The notes: a model not told the origin generated them from the letters alone. DNA of 64,000 nucleotides from Minwuia sp048007105 (GCF_048007105.1 NZ_CP180352.1:2232001-2296000), one strand, 5' to 3'; shown: positions 24,997-34,014, counted from the first letter of the stretch. A program made the numbers and translations.

Positions 24997-25014
24997 TGTC
25001 ACGATAGACTTACA
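24997..25014 (+). promoter_or_regulatory. PpsR/CrtJ-type site 2 upstream of bchC
   Basis: TGTCACGATAGACTTACA is an exact TGT-N12-ACA match 8 bp after site 1. Tandem sites with this spacing at bchC are known for CrtJ in Rhodobacter capsulatus. Confidence 0.75.
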
Positions 25015-25066
25015 TACATTGACGGTCTTGCCGGCCGTCAGGGCCACACCAGAGAGGGGGGCCGCA

Positions 25067-26008
25067 GTGCAGACGCTAGCCGTCGTTTTGGAAGAGCCGG
25101 AGAAGCTTGATCTCAGGCCACTTGACCTCACCGAGCCGCAGGACGGCGACGTGGTGGTCGATATCGACTGGAGCGGCATCAGCACCGGCACCGAACGGCT
25201 TCTCTGGTCTGGCCGCATGCCCTCGTTTCCCGGTCTCGGTTATCCCCTGGTTCCCGGTTACGAATTTGTTGGCCGCATCACGGGCGCCGGCTCCGGCGCA
25301 ACGGCGCGCATCGGCGATTTCGTCTTTGTCCCCGGCGCGGCCTGCTTCGGCGAGGTCCGCGGCCTGTTCGGCGGTGCGGCTTCCCGGCTGATCGTCAACG
25401 GCGACCGCGCCCTGCCCATCCCGGAGCGGCTGGGCGAGGAAGGCTGTCTGATGGCGCTTGCCGCGACCGCCTATCACGCCATCGCTGTCGAAGGTGCGGC
25501 CCTGCCGCAGCTGATCGTCGGTCACGGCGTACTCGGCCGCCTGATGGCGCGCCTGGCGATGGCGCTGGGCGGCGAGGCTCCCACCGTCTGGGAGAACGAT
25601 CCGCGCCGGCGCTCCGGTTCAACCGGTTACCCCGTCGTGGCGCCGGAAGACGATGCGCAGGCCGGCTATCGCTGTGTCTGCGACGTCAGCGGTGACTCCG
25701 CGGTGCTCGACACCCTGATCGCCCGTCTGGGCAAGGGTGGCGAGATCGTACTCGCCGGCTTCTACGGCGCGCCGCTCAGCTTCGCATTTCCGCCGGCCTT
25801 CATGCGCGAGGCCCGCATCCGCATCGCCGCCGAATGGCAGCCCGCCGACCTGATCGCCGTGCGCGAACTGGTCGAGGACGGGCGGCTCAGTCTCGACGGT
25901 GTCATCACCCACCGCAGTCCCGCACGGCTCGCTGCCGACGCCTACCGGACAGCGTTCGGCGAACCTGACTGCCTCAAAATGATCCTGGATTGGAGGGACG
26001 CACGATGA
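25067..26008 (+). CDS. bchC: Bacteriochlorophyllide a dehydrogenase BchC
   Basis: Zinc-type medium-chain dehydrogenase family enzyme that oxidises the 3-hydroxyethyl group to the 3-acetyl group late in bacteriochlorophyll a synthesis. The 313-residue product starts at a GTG at 25067 behind GAGAGGGGGG; it begins VQTLAVVLEEPEKL, matching BchC. WSGISTGTERLLWSGRMP and LVPGYEFVG are diagnostic; IVGHGVLGRLMAR is the nucleotide-binding turn. The longer frame to 24983 runs through the PpsR sites and is rejected. The stop overlaps the bchX start. Confidence 0.93.
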   Translation: MQTLAVVLEEPEKLDLRPLDLTEPQDGDVVVDIDWSGISTGTERLLWSGRMPSFPGLGYPLVPGYEFVGRITGAGSGATARIGDFVFVPGAACFGEVRGLFGGAASRLIVNGDRALPIPERLGEEGCLMALAATAYHAIAVEGAALPQLIVGHGVLGRLMARLAMALGGEAPTVWENDPRRRSGSTGYPVVAPEDDAQAGYRCVCDVSGDSAVLDTLIARLGKGGEIVLAGFYGAPLSFAFPPAFMREARIRIAAEWQPADLIAVRELVEDGRLSLDGVITHRSPARLAADAYRTAFGEPDCLKMILDWRDAR

Positions 26009-27021
26009 ACGCCCCCTATGACCGCCCGATTGCCGACAGCCCCGAGGCCTATGCCGAGGATCTGCGCGCCGAAGCCTCGATCGAGCCCGACACCATAGAA
26101 GTCGTGCCGGCGAAGAAGGAAACGCAGATCATCGCCATCTACGGCAAGGGCGGTATCGGCAAGAGCTTCACCCTCGCGAACCTCAGCTACATGATGGCCC
26201 AGCAGGGCAAGAAGGTATTGCTGATCGGCTGCGATCCGAAGTCGGACACCACCTCGCTGCTGTTCGGCGGCAAGGCCTGCCCGACCATCATCGAAACCTC
26301 GACGAAGAAGAAGCTGGCCGGCGAGGAAGTCCAGATCGGCGATGTCTGCTTCAAGCGCGATGGCGTCTATGGCATGGAGCTCGGCGGGCCCGAAGTCGGG
26401 CGCGGCTGCGGCGGCCGGGGCATCATCCACGGCTTCGAGCTGCTGGAGAAACTGGGCTTCCACGACTGGGGCTTCGACTACGTCCTGCTCGACTTCCTGG
26501 GCGATGTGGTCTGCGGCGGCTTCGGCCTGCCGATCGCCCGCGACATGTGCCAGAAGGTGATCATCGTCGGGTCGAACGATCTGCAGTCCCTCTATGTCGC
26601 CAACAATGTCTGCTCGGCGGTCGAGTACTTCCGCAAGCTTGGCGGCAATGTCGGCGTCGCCGGCATGGTGGTGAACAAGGATGATGGCACCGGTGAGGCC
26701 GCGGCCTTCGCTGAATCCGTCGGGATCCCGGTCCTTTCGGCGATCCCCGCCAACGAGGATATCCGCCGCAAGAGCGCGAATTACCAGATTGTCGGCATTC
26801 CCGGCGGCGAATGGGGCCCGATGTTCGAGCAATTGGCCGAGCAGGTGGCCATCGCACCGCCGCTGCAGCCGGCGCCTCTGGACCAGGACGGTCTGCTGAA
26901 CCTGTTCGACGGCGACGATGTTGGCCGCAACGTCGTACTGGAGCCTGCGACCGTCGAGGACATGTGCGGCAAGGCCGCCGTCGAGAAGCCTTCTCTGGAG
27001 GTCTTCTATGACAACGTCTGA
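26005..27021 (+). CDS. bchX: Chlorophyllide reductase iron protein BchX
   Basis: NifH-like ATPase that passes electrons to BchYZ for reduction of the chlorophyllide B ring. The 338-residue product has the P-loop YGKGGIGKS near 45-53 and two cluster-binding cysteines (GRGCGGRG; DVVCGGFG) that bridge the dimer with a [4Fe-4S]. The N-terminal extension (about 40 residues) separates BchX from BchL. The ATG at 26005 follows TGGAGGG and overlaps the bchC stop (ATGA). Confidence 0.95.
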   Translation: MNAPYDRPIADSPEAYAEDLRAEASIEPDTIEVVPAKKETQIIAIYGKGGIGKSFTLANLSYMMAQQGKKVLLIGCDPKSDTTSLLFGGKACPTIIETSTKKKLAGEEVQIGDVCFKRDGVYGMELGGPEVGRGCGGRGIIHGFELLEKLGFHDWGFDYVLLDFLGDVVCGGFGLPIARDMCQKVIIVGSNDLQSLYVANNVCSAVEYFRKLGGNVGVAGMVVNKDDGTGEAAAFAESVGIPVLSAIPANEDIRRKSANYQIVGIPGGEWGPMFEQLAEQVAIAPPLQPAPLDQDGLLNLFDGDDVGRNVVLEPATVEDMCGKAAVEKPSLEVFYDNV

Positions 27022-27047
27022 TCTCCGAACCGGCCGGAGCTGAGGCA

Positions 27048-28570
27048 ATGGATCTGGTGACCGACAGAACCGCGGAAGAACCGGCCGCCGACACGGCGCC
27101 CGACCAGCGCGACGGTCTGGGCTGTCACGGCGGCAAGGCGGAGATGCAGAAGGCCGCTCGCGAAGCCGGCAAGTCCGAGGTCCTCGACCGCTACGCAGAG
27201 GACTATCCGACGGGTCCGCACGACCAGCCCCAGAGCATGTGCCCGGCCTTCGGTTCGCTCCGCGTCGGCCTCAGGATGCGCCGCACGGCGACCGTGCTTT
27301 CGGGCTCGGCCTGCTGCGTCTACGGCCTGACATTCACCTCGCACTTCTACGGCGCGCGCCGCACCGTCGGCTATGTGCCCTTCAATTCGGAGACGCTCGT
27401 CACCGGCAAGCTTTTCGAGGACATCCGCGAAGCGGTCTTCGACCTGGCCGATCCGGAGAAGTACGACGCCGTCGTCGTCACCAATCTCTGCGTGCCGACC
27501 GCGTCCGGCGTGCCGCTGCGGCTGTTGCCGAAGTCGATCAACGGCGTGCGCATCATCGGCATTGACGTGCCGGGCTTCGGCATTCCGACCCATGCCGAGG
27601 CCAAGGACGTTCTCGCCGGGGCGATGCTGAACTACGCACGCACCGAGGCCGAGGAAGGCCCGGTCCAGGCGCCGCGCCAGGGCCGAAGCGACCGGCCGAC
27701 CGTGACCCTGGTCGGCGAGATGTTCCCGGCCGATCCGGTGGTGATCGGTCAGATGCTGCAGCCAATGGGACTGGCCGCGGGCCCGACCGTCCCGACGCGG
27801 GAATGGCGGGAACTCTATCAGGCGCTGGACTGCGCCGTGGTCGCCGGCATCCATCCCTTCTACACCGCATCCTTCCGCGAGTTCGAAGCCGCCGGCCGGC
27901 CGATCGTCGGATCCGCTCCGGTGGGCCGCGACGGTACCGCGGACTGGCTCGACGCCATCGGCGAGGCCGCCAATGTCCCGGCCGAGAAGGTCGGGCAGAC
28001 CAAGAACGCCATGCTGGGCGCCATTTCCGGCGCGCTGGCCGGTGCGCCGATCAAGGGCCGGATCACCCTGTCGGGCTATGAAGGGTCCGAATTGCTGGTC
28101 GCGCGCCTTCTGGTCGAGAGCGGCGCCGATGTCCGTTATTGCGGCACCGCCTGTCCGAAGACGAAGCTCTCCGAGGCCGACCGCGAATGGCTGGAGGCGA
28201 AGGGCGTCCGTGTGCAGTACCGCGCCTCGCTCGAGCAGGATCTGGCCGCGGTCGACGAGTTCGAGCCCGATCTCGCCATCGGCACGACGCCGATCGTGCA
28301 GAAGGCCAAGGAACGCTCGATTCCCGCGCTCTACTTCACCAACCTGATCTCCGCCCGTCCGCTGATGGGGCCGGCGGGCGCCGGTTCGCTGGGCCAGGTC
28401 GTCAACGCCGCAATCGCCAACAAGTCCCGGTTCGAGACCATGACCGCCTTCTTCGAGGGCGTCGGCCATGGCGACACCGCCGGGGTCTGGGAAGACCGCC
28501 GAAGGCGCCGAAGCCGCGGAAGAAGCGCGCAGCGACCAATGACATGCACGTGCCGGTAGGAGGGGACTGA
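27048..28570 (+). CDS. bchY: Chlorophyllide reductase subunit BchY (C-terminal frameshift as assembled)
   Basis: NifD-like half of the chlorophyllide reductase catalytic component. Cluster cysteines are seen in QSMCPAFGSLR, GSACCVYGLTF and TNLCVPTASG. The frame is normal to about GVWED (near 28492). As written it then reads RRRRRSRGRSAQRPMTCTCR and stops at 28559, an Arg/Cys tail with poor third-position GC. One added base near 28494 gives PPKAPKPRKKRAATNDMHVP and a stop at 28568-28570 that overlaps the bchZ ATG (TGATG). The corrected length is 507 residues. I give the corrected span. Confidence 0.92.
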
Positions 28571-30024
28571 TGCTGGTTCTCGATCATGACCGCGCCGGCG
28601 GCTACTGGGGTTCGGTCTACGTCTTCACAGCGATCAAGGGCCTGCAGGTGGTCATCGATGGCCCGGTCGGCTGCGAGAACCTGCCGGTCACCTCGGTCCT
28701 GCATTACACCGACGGATTGCCGCCGCACGAACTGCCCATCGTCGTTTCCGGTCTCTCGGAAGAGGAACTGGGCCAGAGCGGCACCGAGGGCGCGCTGAAG
28801 CGGGCGCACGGGACGCTCGACCCGGATCAGCCGAGCGTGGTCGTCACCGGTTCCATCGCCGAGATGATCGGCGGCGGCGTGACCCCGGAAGGCACCGGCC
28901 TGATGCGCTTCCTCCCCCGGACCATCGACGAGGACCAGTGGCAGAGCGCCAACCGCGCCATGTACTGGCTCTGGACCGAGTTCGGCGCCAAGCGCGGCAA
29001 GATGCCGAAGCCGAAGAAGCGGAAGGAAGGCGACAAGCCGCGGGTCAACATCATCGGCCCCTGCTACGGCACCTTCAACATGCCCTCGGACCTGGCCGAG
29101 ATCCGTCGTCTGGTCGAGGGCATCGGCGCCGAGATCAACATGGTCTTCCCGCTGGGTTCGCATCTCGACGATGTCGGTCGCCTGGTGGACGCGGATGTGA
29201 ACATCTGCATGTACCGCGAGTTCGGACGTCTGCTCTGCGAGAATCTGGACAAGCCCTATCTGCAGGCCCCGGTCGGCCTGCATTCGACGACCAGTTTCCT
29301 GCGCAGCCTCGGCGAGCTGCTGGATCTCGATCCCGAGCCCTTCATCGAGCGCGAGAAGCACACCACCATCAAGCCGCTCTGGGACCTCTGGCGGTCGGTG
29401 ACCCAGGATTTCTTCGGCACGGCAAGCTTCGGCATCGTCGCCAACGAGACCCACACACGCGGCATCCGAAATTTCCTGGAAGACGAGCTGGGGCTGCCCT
29501 GCAACTTCGCCGTCTCCCGATGCGCCGGCGAGAAGACCCGCAACGACGAGGTCCGCGAGGCGATCCATACCAATCCGCCGCTGGTTCTGTTCGGCAGCTA
29601 CAACGAACGCATGTACCTGGCCGAGTGCGGCGGCAAGGGCGTCTACATCCCTGCCTCCTTCCCCGGCGCCATCATCCGCCGGCACACCGGCACGCCCTTC
29701 ATGGGCTACGCGGGTGCAACCTACATCGTCCAGGAAGTCTGCAACGCGCTGTTCGACGCGCTGTTCCACATCCTGCCGCTGGCGACCGACATGGACGCCG
29801 TGGATGCGACGCCGGCGCGCCTGCACGAGGCGCTGAGCTGGGACGACGACGCCCGCGAGGCGCTCAACGACATGGTCGAGGCCGAACCCGTTCTGGTCCG
29901 GATCTCCGCAGCGAAACGGCTGCGGGATGCGGCGGAGCGGGCGGCGCGCGACGCTGGCGAGGACCGCGTGACGGCCGCAAGGCTGCACGGCGCCCACCGC
30001 CTGGCCAGGGGGCAAGCGGCATGA
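28570..30024 (+). CDS. bchZ: Chlorophyllide reductase subunit BchZ
   Basis: NifK-like half of the catalytic component with BchY. The 484-residue product starts MLVLDHDRAGGYWGS; the conserved cluster region is IDGPVGCENLPVTSVLHYTDG. A Lys-rich insert (KPKKRKEGDK) lies near residue 145. AGGAGGGG precedes the ATG. The pufQ gene follows 43 bp later; by analogy the oxygen-regulated puf promoter may lie inside the 3' part of bchZ, though I see no clear hexamers. Confidence 0.95.
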   Translation: MLVLDHDRAGGYWGSVYVFTAIKGLQVVIDGPVGCENLPVTSVLHYTDGLPPHELPIVVSGLSEEELGQSGTEGALKRAHGTLDPDQPSVVVTGSIAEMIGGGVTPEGTGLMRFLPRTIDEDQWQSANRAMYWLWTEFGAKRGKMPKPKKRKEGDKPRVNIIGPCYGTFNMPSDLAEIRRLVEGIGAEINMVFPLGSHLDDVGRLVDADVNICMYREFGRLLCENLDKPYLQAPVGLHSTTSFLRSLGELLDLDPEPFIEREKHTTIKPLWDLWRSVTQDFFGTASFGIVANETHTRGIRNFLEDELGLPCNFAVSRCAGEKTRNDEVREAIHTNPPLVLFGSYNERMYLAECGGKGVYIPASFPGAIIRRHTGTPFMGYAGATYIVQEVCNALFDALFHILPLATDMDAVDATPARLHEALSWDDDAREALNDMVEAEPVLVRISAAKRLRDAAERAARDAGEDRVTAARLHGAHRLARGQAA

Positions 30025-30067
30025 CGCAACAAGGCCGCAGCAATCACCGTCTCACAGGAGGGGACAG

Positions 30068-30295
30068 ATGAGTATCACCTTCGACACACGCCCGCAGCGG
30101 CGTCAGTCCGAGAAGATCGAGTACCGGCTGCTTTACGCGGCGACGTTCTCGGTCTGCCTGATCGGCGCGACCGCCTCGCGGCTCGCGCCCGGCGGGCGGC
30201 AGGCCTACGCGCCCGCCGACGGCCGGCGCCGGTCGGTCTTCGGGGATGCCCGCGCGGCTGCCGACAGGATCGTGCCGTTCGCCTTCATGGCCTGA
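30068..30295 (+). CDS. pufQ: PufQ, bacteriochlorophyll supply protein
   Basis: Small membrane protein at the head of the puf operon that promotes bacteriochlorophyll provision for LH1-RC assembly. It has 75 residues, with one hydrophobic span (YRLLYAATFSVCLIGATAS) and the conserved C-terminus RRSVFGDARAAADRIVPFAF. AGGAGGGGAC precedes the ATG. The match rests on the C-terminal motif, because PufQ is otherwise poorly conserved. Confidence 0.88.
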   Translation: MSITFDTRPQRRQSEKIEYRLLYAATFSVCLIGATASRLAPGGRQAYAPADGRRRSVFGDARAAADRIVPFAFMA

Positions 30296-30422
30296 CGGCG
30301 CAGACGAACATGGCCGGCCCCAGGGCCGGTCCAGAGATCCGCTTCGTCCATGTGACGGGGCGGTCCCGGCCGCGGGGTACCGCGGCGAGGGCCCTCGGGC
30401 CTGTAAAGTGGAGGGCGAAGCC

Positions 30423-30653
30423 ATGGCAAACGGCTCGCAAAGACAGGGATCGTTGTCCGGCCTGACCGACGACGAAGCCCGGGAGTTCCATGACATATTC
30501 ATGAGAAGCTTCATCATCTTCACGGTTGTCGCGATCATCGCGCACATCCTCGTCTGGATCTGGCGGCCCTGGCTGCCGTCCGAAGGCGGCTACTCGTCGA
30601 TCGAGGGCGCCGTGAAGACCGTGGCCGCACAGGCCGTGACTCTGTTCAGCTAG
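30423..30653 (+). CDS. pufB: LH1 light-harvesting beta subunit PufB
   Basis: Beta polypeptide of the core antenna ring. It is 76 residues: a polar N-terminus (LSGLTDDEAREFHDIFMRS), a membrane helix with the bacteriochlorophyll-ligating histidine in VVAIIAHILVWIWRPWLP, and then about 20 extra residues after the usual end (GGYSSIEGAVKTVAAQAV). Such tails exist in some Rhodospirillum-like PufB. GTGGAGGGCG precedes the ATG. Several G/C-rich inverted repeats lie in the 127-bp gap after pufQ. Confidence 0.93.
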   Translation: MANGSQRQGSLSGLTDDEAREFHDIFMRSFIIFTVVAIIAHILVWIWRPWLPSEGGYSSIEGAVKTVAAQAVTLFS

Positions 30654-30666
30654 GAGGGCATGAGAC

Positions 30667-30858
30667 ATGTGGAAAATATGGCTCCTGTTCGATCCGAGAC
30701 GGGCTCTGGTGGCACTGTTCATCTTCCTGTTCGTGCTCGCGATCTTCATTCACTTCATCCTGCTCGGCACCGACCGCTTCAACTGGATCGAAGGCGCTTC
30801 CATGAGCGAGGCCTCTTCGATCACGGAGCTGGCGCCGGACACAACAAGACTGGGCTGA
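30667..30858 (+). CDS. pufA: LH1 light-harvesting alpha subunit PufA
   Basis: Alpha polypeptide of the core antenna. The 63-residue product has the N-terminal MWKIWLLFDPRRALVAL and a membrane helix carrying the bacteriochlorophyll ligand His in FIHFILLGTDRFNW, both canonical for LH1 alpha. AGGAGGGCATGAG precedes the ATG. It is 13 bp after pufB; the 119-bp gap to pufL holds a strong hairpin. Confidence 0.95.
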   Translation: MWKIWLLFDPRRALVALFIFLFVLAIFIHFILLGTDRFNWIEGASMSEASSITELAPDTTRLG

Positions 30859-30872
30859 GCCCGGAAGGGGCC

Positions 30873-30907
30873 GGCGGCGGACCGGCAGTCTAGCCAGTTC
30901 CGCCGCC
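30873..30907 (+). promoter_or_regulatory. Intercistronic hairpin between pufA and pufL
   Basis: A perfect 9-bp inverted repeat, GGCGGCGGA and TCCGCCGCC, separated by 17 nt, with no following T run. In Rhodobacter a hairpin at this place protects the pufBA mRNA segment and sets the excess of antenna over reaction centre; the same role is inferred here. Confidence 0.65.
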
Positions 30908-30977
30908 AGGCTGCCCCGGTAACGGACACCTGTCAGGGAGTACGCGGCCCGCACGGCTGCGCCGGAGGAATATTGCG

Positions 30978-31802
30978 ATGGCGATGCTGAGATTCGAGAA
31001 GAAGTATCGTGTGAGGGGCGGGACGCTCGTCGGCGGAGATCTGTTCGATTTCTGGGTCGGGCCGTTCTTCGTCGGGTTTTTCGGAGTAGTGGGCGCGTTC
31101 TTCACCCTGCTGGGTATCGCGCTGATCCTCTACGACGTGGCCCACGGCCCCACCTGGAACATCTGGCGGATCAATGTTGCGCCGCCTGATATCAGCTACG
31201 GACTGGCACTGGCGCCGCTGCTGGAGGGCGGCGCATGGCAGTTGATCACGGTCTGCGCCATCGGTTCCTTCGTCTGCTGGGCACTGCGGGAGGTCGAGAT
31301 CTGCCGCAAGCTGGGCATCGGCTATCACGTGCCCATCGCGTTCGGCTTCGCCATCTTCGCCTATGTGTCGCTGGTGGTGATCCGGCCGCTGCTCCTTGGG
31401 GCCTGGGGACACGGATTCCCCTACGGGATCATCAGTCACCTCGACTGGGTTTCCAACGTCGGCTACCAGTACCTCCACTTCCACTACAACCCCGCGCACA
31501 TGATCGCCGTGAGCTTCTTCTTCACGACGTGTCTGGCGCTGGCCCTGCACGGGTCCCTGGTGCTCTCGGCGGTCAATCCGCAGGAAGGCGAGACGGTACG
31601 CTCGCCCGAGCACGAGGACACCTTCTTCCGCGACACCATCGGCTATTCCATCGGCACGCTCGGCGTCCATCGCCTTGGCCTGTTCCTGGCTCTCGCAGCG
31701 GTCTTCTTCAGCGCCGTCTGCATCCTGATCAGCGGCCCGTTCTGGACCCGCGGCTGGCCCGAGTGGTGGAACTGGTGGCTGAATCTGCCGGTCTGGTCCT
31801 GA
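30978..31802 (+). CDS. pufL: Photosynthetic reaction centre L subunit PufL
   Basis: Five-helix reaction centre subunit that binds half of the special pair and the QA-side cofactors shared with PufM. The 274-residue product begins MAMLRFEKKYRVRGGTLVGG (an ATG at 30984 would give MLRFEKKYRV, the more usual form). Ligand histidines are seen in IGYHVPIAFGF, YLHFHYNPAHMIAVS, LALHG and GVHRLGLFLA. CCGGAGGAA precedes the start. Confidence 0.97.
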   Translation: MAMLRFEKKYRVRGGTLVGGDLFDFWVGPFFVGFFGVVGAFFTLLGIALILYDVAHGPTWNIWRINVAPPDISYGLALAPLLEGGAWQLITVCAIGSFVCWALREVEICRKLGIGYHVPIAFGFAIFAYVSLVVIRPLLLGAWGHGFPYGIISHLDWVSNVGYQYLHFHYNPAHMIAVSFFFTTCLALALHGSLVLSAVNPQEGETVRSPEHEDTFFRDTIGYSIGTLGVHRLGLFLALAAVFFSAVCILISGPFWTRGWPEWWNWWLNLPVWS

Positions 31803-31818
31803 GTTCCGGGGGGAAACA

Positions 31819-32796
31819 ATGGCTGAATTTCAGAACATCTTCACGCAAATACAGGTCCGCGGCCCTGCCGAAACCGGCGTCCCGCTGCCTGCAGGCAACT
31901 GGTCCCGCGACGGCACGCCAGGCTTCAGCCGGCTGCTGGGGATCTTCGGCAACGCCCAGATCGGCCCGATCTATCTCGGCAGTCTGGGGCTTGCCTCGCT
32001 GATCTGCGGCTTCATCGCGATCGAGATCATCGGTCTCAACATGATGGCGTCTGTCGGCTGGGACCCGATCGAGTTCGTCCGCCAGCTGCCCTGGCTGGCC
32101 CTCGAGCCGCCCGGCCCGGAACACGGCCTGTCGATACCACCGCTCGCGGAGGGCGGCTGGTGGCTTATGGCCGGCTTCTTCCTGACCACGTCGATCCTGC
32201 TGTGGTGGGCGCGCATGTATCGCCGCGCGGTCCAGCTCGGCATGGGCACGCACGTGGCCTGGGCCTTCGCCGCCGCCATCTGGCTCTATCTGGTGCTGGG
32301 CTTCATCCGGCCGGTGCTGATGGGCAGCTGGGCGGAAGCGGTGCCGTTCGGCATCTTCCCGCATCTCGACTGGACCGCGGCATTCTCGATCCGGTACGGC
32401 AACCTCTTCTACAACCCGTTCCACATGCTCTCGATCGCCTTCCTGTACGGCTCGGCCCTGCTGTTCGCCATGCACGGGGCGACCATCCTGGCCGTCAGCC
32501 GCTTTGGCGGCGACCGCGAGATCGAGCAGATCGTGGACCGCGGGACGGCCTCCGAACGCGGCGCGCTGTTCTGGCGCTGGACCATGGGCTTCAACGCCTC
32601 GATGGAATCCATCCACCGCTGGGCCTGGTGGTTCGCCGTCCTCTGCCCGCTGACCGGCGGCATCGGCATCCTGCTGACCGGCACCGTGGTCGACAACTGG
32701 TACCTCTGGGGCATCAAGCACGGTATCGCGCCGCCCTATCCTGACCTGATGCCGGCGGCATCGGATCCGGCTCTGACCGCGGGAGGCTCGCAATGA
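31819..32796 (+). CDS. pufM: Photosynthetic reaction centre M subunit PufM
   Basis: Partner of PufL in the reaction centre core. It is 325 residues, with the special-pair and iron-ligand histidines in YNPFHMLSIAFLYGSALLF, AMHGATIL and SIHRWAWWF, and the QA-site tryptophan-rich region in FWRWTMGFNASMESIHRWAW. The stop overlaps the pufC start by 4 bases (ATGA). No pufX-like frame follows. Confidence 0.97.
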   Translation: MAEFQNIFTQIQVRGPAETGVPLPAGNWSRDGTPGFSRLLGIFGNAQIGPIYLGSLGLASLICGFIAIEIIGLNMMASVGWDPIEFVRQLPWLALEPPGPEHGLSIPPLAEGGWWLMAGFFLTTSILLWWARMYRRAVQLGMGTHVAWAFAAAIWLYLVLGFIRPVLMGSWAEAVPFGIFPHLDWTAAFSIRYGNLFYNPFHMLSIAFLYGSALLFAMHGATILAVSRFGGDREIEQIVDRGTASERGALFWRWTMGFNASMESIHRWAWWFAVLCPLTGGIGILLTGTVVDNWYLWGIKHGIAPPYPDLMPAASDPALTAGGSQ

Positions 32797-33800
32797 ACTT
32801 CACCCTGAAGATCTGCGCCGCGCTCGGCGTGGTGGCGCTGGTCACACTGGCGCTCACTTCCTTCGAGTTCCCGCCCATGGATTCCGAGCAGTACGGCATG
32901 CGCGGCGTCGGCATGGTCGAGATCAACAACCCCGAGAGCGAGGCGCCGAAACAGGCCCGTCTGGCGAACATCCCGGACGTCGGCCCGCCGATGGAGCCGG
33001 ACGGTCCCAAGGTCGGCGAGATCTACGAGAACATCCAGGTTCTCGGCGATCTGACCGACGGCGAGTTCATCCGCCTGATGCTGGCGATCACCCAGTGGGT
33101 GTCGCCGGACCAGGGCTGTGCCTACTGCCACAACGAGGACAATCTGGCCGACGACAGCGTCTACACCAAGATCGTGGCGCGTCAGATGATCCAGATGACC
33201 CGCGACATCAACGCCAACTGGAAGGACCATGTCGGCGCAACCGGGGTCACCTGCTACAGCTGCCACGGCGGCCAACCGGTGCCGGCGAATGTCTGGTTCA
33301 CAAATCCTGGACCGAAGGCGGCGCGCGGCATGGCGGCGCGCAGCGGCGGACAGAACATCGCCGGGATCGGTACGACGTCGATGCACTACGATCCGTTCGG
33401 TCCCCTGCTCAAGGATGACGGTGAGGTTCGCGTCGCCGCGACGGCCCCGTTGCCGACGGGCAAGGGCGGAGCATCGATCCAGGCGACCGAGCAGACCTAC
33501 TCGCTGATGGTACACATGTCCGAGGCGCTGGGCGTCAACTGCGGCTACTGCCACAACAGCCGCGCCTTCTCGGACTGGTCGCAGAGCCGGCCGCAGCGGA
33601 TCACGGCCTGGCACGGCATCAACATGGTCCAGGCGCTGAACAACACACATCTCGAGCCGCTCACGGGTACCTTCCCGCCCGAAAGGCTCGGCCCGGGCGG
33701 CGACGTGGCCAAGGTCAACTGTGCGACCTGCCACCAGGGTGTTTTCAAGCCGCTCTACGGCGAGGCGATGGCAGAAGGCTTCCCTTCCCTTCAGGAGTAA
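32793..33800 (+). CDS. pufC: Tetraheme reaction centre cytochrome PufC
   Basis: Reaction-centre-bound cytochrome that re-reduces the special pair, taking electrons from the soluble cytochrome c2. In the 335-residue product four heme motifs are present: CAYCH 109-113, CYSCH 154-158, CGYCH 250-254 and CATCH 310-314. The N-terminus has one hydrophobic helix (about residues 5-22) with no Cys just after it, so the lipid anchor of Blastochloris PufC is missing and the helix probably stays as a membrane anchor. It ends the puf operon. Confidence 0.96.
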   Translation: MNFTLKICAALGVVALVTLALTSFEFPPMDSEQYGMRGVGMVEINNPESEAPKQARLANIPDVGPPMEPDGPKVGEIYENIQVLGDLTDGEFIRLMLAITQWVSPDQGCAYCHNEDNLADDSVYTKIVARQMIQMTRDINANWKDHVGATGVTCYSCHGGQPVPANVWFTNPGPKAARGMAARSGGQNIAGIGTTSMHYDPFGPLLKDDGEVRVAATAPLPTGKGGASIQATEQTYSLMVHMSEALGVNCGYCHNSRAFSDWSQSRPQRITAWHGINMVQALNNTHLEPLTGTFPPERLGPGGDVAKVNCATCHQGVFKPLYGEAMAEGFPSLQE

Positions 33801-33843
33801 GGCCACCGGCGCCCCATCCGGGGCGTCACCATCTCTTCCCCAT

Positions 33844-33878
33844 GGGCCCGCACCGGAAACGGTCGGGCCCCTTTTTTT
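33844..33878 (+). terminator. Rho-independent terminator of the puf operon
   Basis: GGGCCCG (33844-33850) pairs with CGGGCCC (33864-33870), extended by ACCG/CGGT around a GAAA tetraloop, followed by a run of seven T (33872-33878). It is 44 bp after the pufC stop. Confidence 0.9.
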
Positions 33879-33950
33879 GTCTGCAATAACCTCAGGGTTC
33901 GGCGACCTGCCAAGCGGCCTGCAGCGTGAAGTGCGGGAGACCAGCCCGCC

Positions 33951-33987
33951 AAAAGGAAACGGGCGGCGGCCTTTCGGCCACCGCCCG
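33951..33987 (-). terminator. Rho-independent terminator after hemA
   Basis: On the minus strand CGGGCGG-t-GGCC and GGCC-g-CCGCCCG form a stem around a GAAA-type loop, followed by TTTCCTTTT. It lies about 28 bp after the hemA stop and ends the long bchF-hemA transcript. It faces the puf terminator on the other strand. Confidence 0.8.
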
Positions 33988-34014
33988 CTGTCTCGTCCCG
34001 CGATGTGAGGCGGG

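Noticed and set aside
30296..30422. G/C-rich inverted repeats between pufQ and pufB as a terminator
   Set aside because: They lack a following T run and lie inside an operon, so an mRNA-processing role is more likely than termination.
32797..33843. Search for pufX after pufM
   Set aside because: pufC overlaps the pufM stop and ends close to the terminator, so there is no room for pufX.
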